64,000 nucleotides of DNA from an uncultured Candidatus Saccharibacteria bacterium (GTDB taxonomy: Bacteria > Patescibacteriota > Saccharimonadia > Saccharimonadales > Saccharimonadaceae): NCBI GenBank assembly GCA_938036785.1, contig CALHWE010000013.1, forward strand, positions 34,466-98,465, given 5' to 3'. The number at the start of each line of letters is the position of its first letter. Position 1 is the first letter of the stretch. The position numbers were made by a program, and so were the translations under genes. Below are positions 61,847 to 64,000 of the stretch, piece by piece. The notes beneath the pieces are model-generated. The model worked only from the letters and a program-made list of their open reading frames with translations. It was not told where the DNA came from and did no database searches.

Positions 61847-61852
61847 AGTATA
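61847..61852 (-). promoter_or_regulatory. -10 box, leaderless promoter of ruvC
   Basis: TATACT on the minus strand exactly 6 bases before ATG 61840. Confidence 0.78.
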
Positions 61853-61904
61853 GCCGAATCTGAGGGCTTCTGCTATATACCGCTATGGTATAGCTAATGA
61901 GACT

Positions 61905-63701
61905 CTAACCTTTGCGCACCATCCGGCGTAGCCACTGGCCAATCTCACTGCGCCACTCCCAACCAGCATAGCCCACTGCCACGATAGCTACCCCACCAAT
62001 CATCCACCAGACGATCTCTGTCTGTCCATTATTACTCCCCGGCTCAACAGCGTAGCCTGCGGCTGGTGCTTTACTATTCCTGCTCGTCGATTTGCGGCAG
62101 CGATTGGTCGATGGATTGCGCTCCCAGCCTGGCTTGCAGGGCGTCAACTGGCGACTATTTGCTGCGCCAAGCTTTTTGCAGCGGCCAGTCGCGGGGTTGC
62201 GATAGTACCCTGCTTGACATACAGCAGCTGGTGCCTTACCGCCAGCGAGCGCTCGGCAGCGCCCTGTGGCAGGATTGCGATACTGCCCCGCCTTGCACAC
62301 GGCCAATTGCTGGCCAGTGGCAGATACTGCGCGGCAACGGCCCGTCGCGGGGTTACGCTCTTGGCCTGGTTTGCAGATGGTTAACTTTTGAGCATGAGAA
62401 ACACTGCGTGCTACCTTTGCATTGCCGGCTGTTCGTTTTGACTGTTTCTCACCACTGTTGATCTTTCGACAACGATTTGTTGCTGGGTTGCGTTCTTTGC
62501 CGGCGGGGCACGGTTTGTCCGACGGCTGCGATGGCTGATGAGGTGAGGCTGGCGTATCAGTGATAATATTATCGGCTTGGTCGGGGCTTGGCGTTGTCCA
62601 TTGCCATGTGCCAGTTTGCGAATTATATGCCCAAGACTTACCTTGGTGCGCAGCCTGTCCTGCACCGCTATATGCATCAATGCGCGGTGAAAAGCTTACT
62701 AAACCATGCTGGTCCTCAAACCACAGTGTACCGCTACGCAGCACCGCAAGCTCCGCACCATTTGCTTGAGCACGAATCGTCAGTACCTGGCCTGGCGCAA
62801 TAGTCCCCGCAAGAGATGAGGTGTTTCGCACCGTACTATTGCTACCAGGTGTACCACTACGCAAACGGTAGGCAGCAAGGTCGATTGGCTGGTCGCCAAT
62901 ATTCTTGATCTTGACGTATTTTTGGCAATTATCTGGTGCTGCATCACAGGTGTGTGGATGAGGCAAGACCTCAAGAATTTGCAATGATGGCTCGCCTGGC
63001 GCTTCGTACGGCGCAGTTACCTCAGCTTCACCAGATCGTGCTCGAAAGTCCTTAGCAAATACCCCGGTTCGTGCCGCTGCCGTCCAGTGGGTACGCTCCC
63101 AGACGAGTGCACCTGCGAGCTCGTTTACGGCTGTGCTTGCTTTGTCAATAGTCGTGCCTGATCGCTCCAGCGCTACATCATACCGTGTGATTTGCTCACC
63201 ATCTGGTACACTCGGGCAGCCCTGGAGCTGCGCGCCATCCGCCGGGGCCACTGCTGGGTGGTAGTAGCGCACCGACGACTGGGGTGGTGCATATCCTTGT
63301 AGATTGACACGGCACGTGTAGTCGGTGTGGTTTGTGCTAACACTGACAACAAGCGTGATATCACTAAGCGGTGCAAACTGACGCGCAGTATTATGCAGCT
63401 CAACTGCACTCACCGTGCGCCGGTCTGTCGTGTGGAGCGCCCCAATCATCAATGCATCGTGTTCAGTATGAGCAGCAAGGTGCACTACAGGCTGTGCTGC
63501 TGGAAACTTGCTGCTAGCAGTATCATCACGCGCCACTACCCCTTCAAATAAAAAATCGCCGATGGTGGCGACTGGGGTGGCGAAATAAGCAGTGGAAGAA
63601 TCAGCACCAAGCGCAGAAGCTCCGGCTATTCCTGGTATCATCATGGTTACGGCAAGCCCATATGCAATAATTCGCCGGGCATAATTCCGCATAGTTTGCA
63701 T
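61905..63701 (-). CDS. surface protein with lamin-tail domain and five Cys-rich repeats
   Basis: A 598-residue exported protein: signal peptide (about residues 1-30), a beta domain (40-240), an LTD (lamin-tail) domain (about 245-370: LQILEVLPHPHTC, KYVKIKNIGDQPIDL, YRLRSGT), and a Pro/Ser linker. Five copies of a C-x2-G-x2-RNPxTxRC(R/K) repeat follow, then a single membrane helix and a basic end. AGGAGG 7 bases upstream supports ATG 63701. The repeats probably hold disulfides or bind a ligand. It has no LPxTG. Confidence 0.75.
   Translation of the reverse strand: MQTMRNYARRIIAYGLAVTMMIPGIAGASALGADSSTAYFATPVATIGDFLFEGVVARDDTASSKFPAAQPVVHLAAHTEHDALMIGALHTTDRRTVSAVELHNTARQFAPLSDITLVVSVSTNHTDYTCRVNLQGYAPPQSSVRYYHPAVAPADGAQLQGCPSVPDGEQITRYDVALERSGTTIDKASTAVNELAGALVWERTHWTAAARTGVFAKDFRARSGEAEVTAPYEAPGEPSLQILEVLPHPHTCDAAPDNCQKYVKIKNIGDQPIDLAAYRLRSGTPGSNSTVRNTSSLAGTIAPGQVLTIRAQANGAELAVLRSGTLWFEDQHGLVSFSPRIDAYSGAGQAAHQGKSWAYNSQTGTWQWTTPSPDQADNIITDTPASPHQPSQPSDKPCPAGKERNPATNRCRKINSGEKQSKRTAGNAKVARSVSHAQKLTICKPGQERNPATGRCRAVSATGQQLAVCKAGQYRNPATGRCRALAGGKAPAAVCQAGYYRNPATGRCKKLGAANSRQLTPCKPGWERNPSTNRCRKSTSRNSKAPAAGYAVEPGSNNGQTEIVWWMIGGVAIVAVGYAGWEWRSEIGQWLRRMVRKG
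62091..62510 (-). repeat. coding region of five C-x2-G-x2-RNPxTxRC repeats
   Basis: Five units of about 17 residues, each C-x2-G-x2-R-N-P-(A/S)-T-x-R-C-(R/K). Examples are CKPGQERNPATGRCR and CQAGYYRNPATGRCK. Linkers of 10-30 residues lie between them. Confidence 0.85.
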
Positions 63702-63895
63702 TTTGTTTTTCCTCCTCGCCACGATTATGCGCAAAGCAACCCTCTCGGTCAAGCACAAGCACATTGTTTTGTCGATCACGCAAACTAATACGGTGGTCGG
63801 ATTTTGTTCTCTACCACACAATAATAGCGAGAAATAGGAATTAAGATTTTATAATGCGGATCTTCAAGCTTTCTTTCAAACAGATACAACAAAAA

Positions 63896-63912
63896 ACAGG
63901 CTATCTCGCCTG
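63896..63912 (-). terminator. terminator of tRNA-Lys
   Basis: A 5-base-pair stem (CAGGC/GCCTG) with a 6-base loop, followed on the minus strand by TTTTTTGTTG. Short stem, but the T-run fits an intrinsic terminator. Confidence 0.5.
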
Positions 63913-63924
63913 CTAATTGATCAA

Positions 63925-64000
63925 TGGAGGGCCCAGTGAGGCTCGAACTCACGACACCCTGCTTAAAAGGCAGGCGCTCTAACCTGCTGAGCTATGGGCC
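63925..64000 (-). tRNA. tRNA-Lys (UUU), cut by window edge
   Basis: Anticodon stem CCTGC/GCAGG with loop CTTTTAA, anticodon TTT; CCA encoded. T arm and acceptor TGGGCCC with T discriminator are visible. The first base of the 5' acceptor strand lies one base past the window edge. Confidence 0.9.

Noticed and set aside
62091..62510. CRISPR-like spacing of repeats
   Set aside because: The repeats are protein-coding in one frame, vary at the DNA level and have no unique-spacer architecture.

Overview
The window reads as a chromosomal segment of a Patescibacteria (CPR) bacterium, most likely Candidatus Saccharibacteria (TM7). This is inferred from gene content and style, not from a marker-gene comparison. 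The signs are a small dense gene set, a type IV pilus locus of pilB-pilC-pilM-pilN-pilO plus small partners, an unusually short TsaB, a VirB4/TraD-like ATPase with a small partner, many cell-surface and envelope genes, and very many promoters whose -10 box lies exactly 6 bases before the start codon, so the mRNAs should be leaderless. No rRNA, CRISPR array or insertion sequence was seen. Three tRNA genes are present: tandem Pro-UGG and Pro-CGG, and Lys-UUU cut by the right edge.

Layout. 0-8 kb: envelope functions (CHAP hydrolase, membrane protein plus DsbA-like oxidoreductase, CorA channel, TetR regulator), then a TasA/camelysin-like secreted protein with its own SipW-type signal peptidase, which carries a fused C-terminal LamG domain. 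Next is a small gene switched out of frame by an (AG)8 tract (7.6-8.05 kb). 8-20 kb: RclA-like flavoprotein, glycerophosphodiesterase, HhH protein, an LPxTG surface protein with a coiled-coil membrane partner, the VirB4/TraD-like ATPase pair, a peptidoglycan/polysaccharide deacetylase and a DUF167 protein. 20-29 kb: a type I restriction-modification operon (hsdM-DUF3800-hsdS-ImmA/IrrE-like-PIN-like-hsdR, all on the minus strand) with a divergent GIY-YIG/RAMA gene. The inner genes look AT-richer and foreign. 29-30.5 kb: a TetR plus membrane FNR-like oxidoreductase cassette with a textbook -35/-10 promoter and a perfect operator palindrome, unlike its neighbours.

30.5-41 kb: a surface protein with an LADTG-type tail, small proteins, a PadR/membrane pair, tRNA-Pro genes, phosphoglycerate mutase, enolase, a sortase (the likely processor of the LPHTG and LADTG proteins), RNase Y, and TsaE/TsaB. 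42-48.5 kb: type IV pilus assembly locus. 48.4-62 kb: recombination genes (recX, recA, ruvB, ruvA, ruvC) mixed with HIT, Nudix, hydrolase, HD-domain and PH-domain genes, a lone pilin, and a class A penicillin-binding protein. The nearness of pilus and recA/recX/ruv genes fits a DNA-uptake and recombination role, but that is inference. 62-64 kb: a lamin-tail-domain surface protein with five cysteine-rich repeats, then tRNA-Lys.

The most notable items are: (1) the (AG)8 contingency tract; (2) a HIT-family gene interrupted by one in-frame TGA where the family has tryptophan; (3) the type I R-M operon with an embedded ImmA/IrrE-like protein that lacks HExxH and a PIN-like gene; (4) the SipW-LamG fusion next to its probable substrate; (5) the strict 6-base leaderless promoter architecture.
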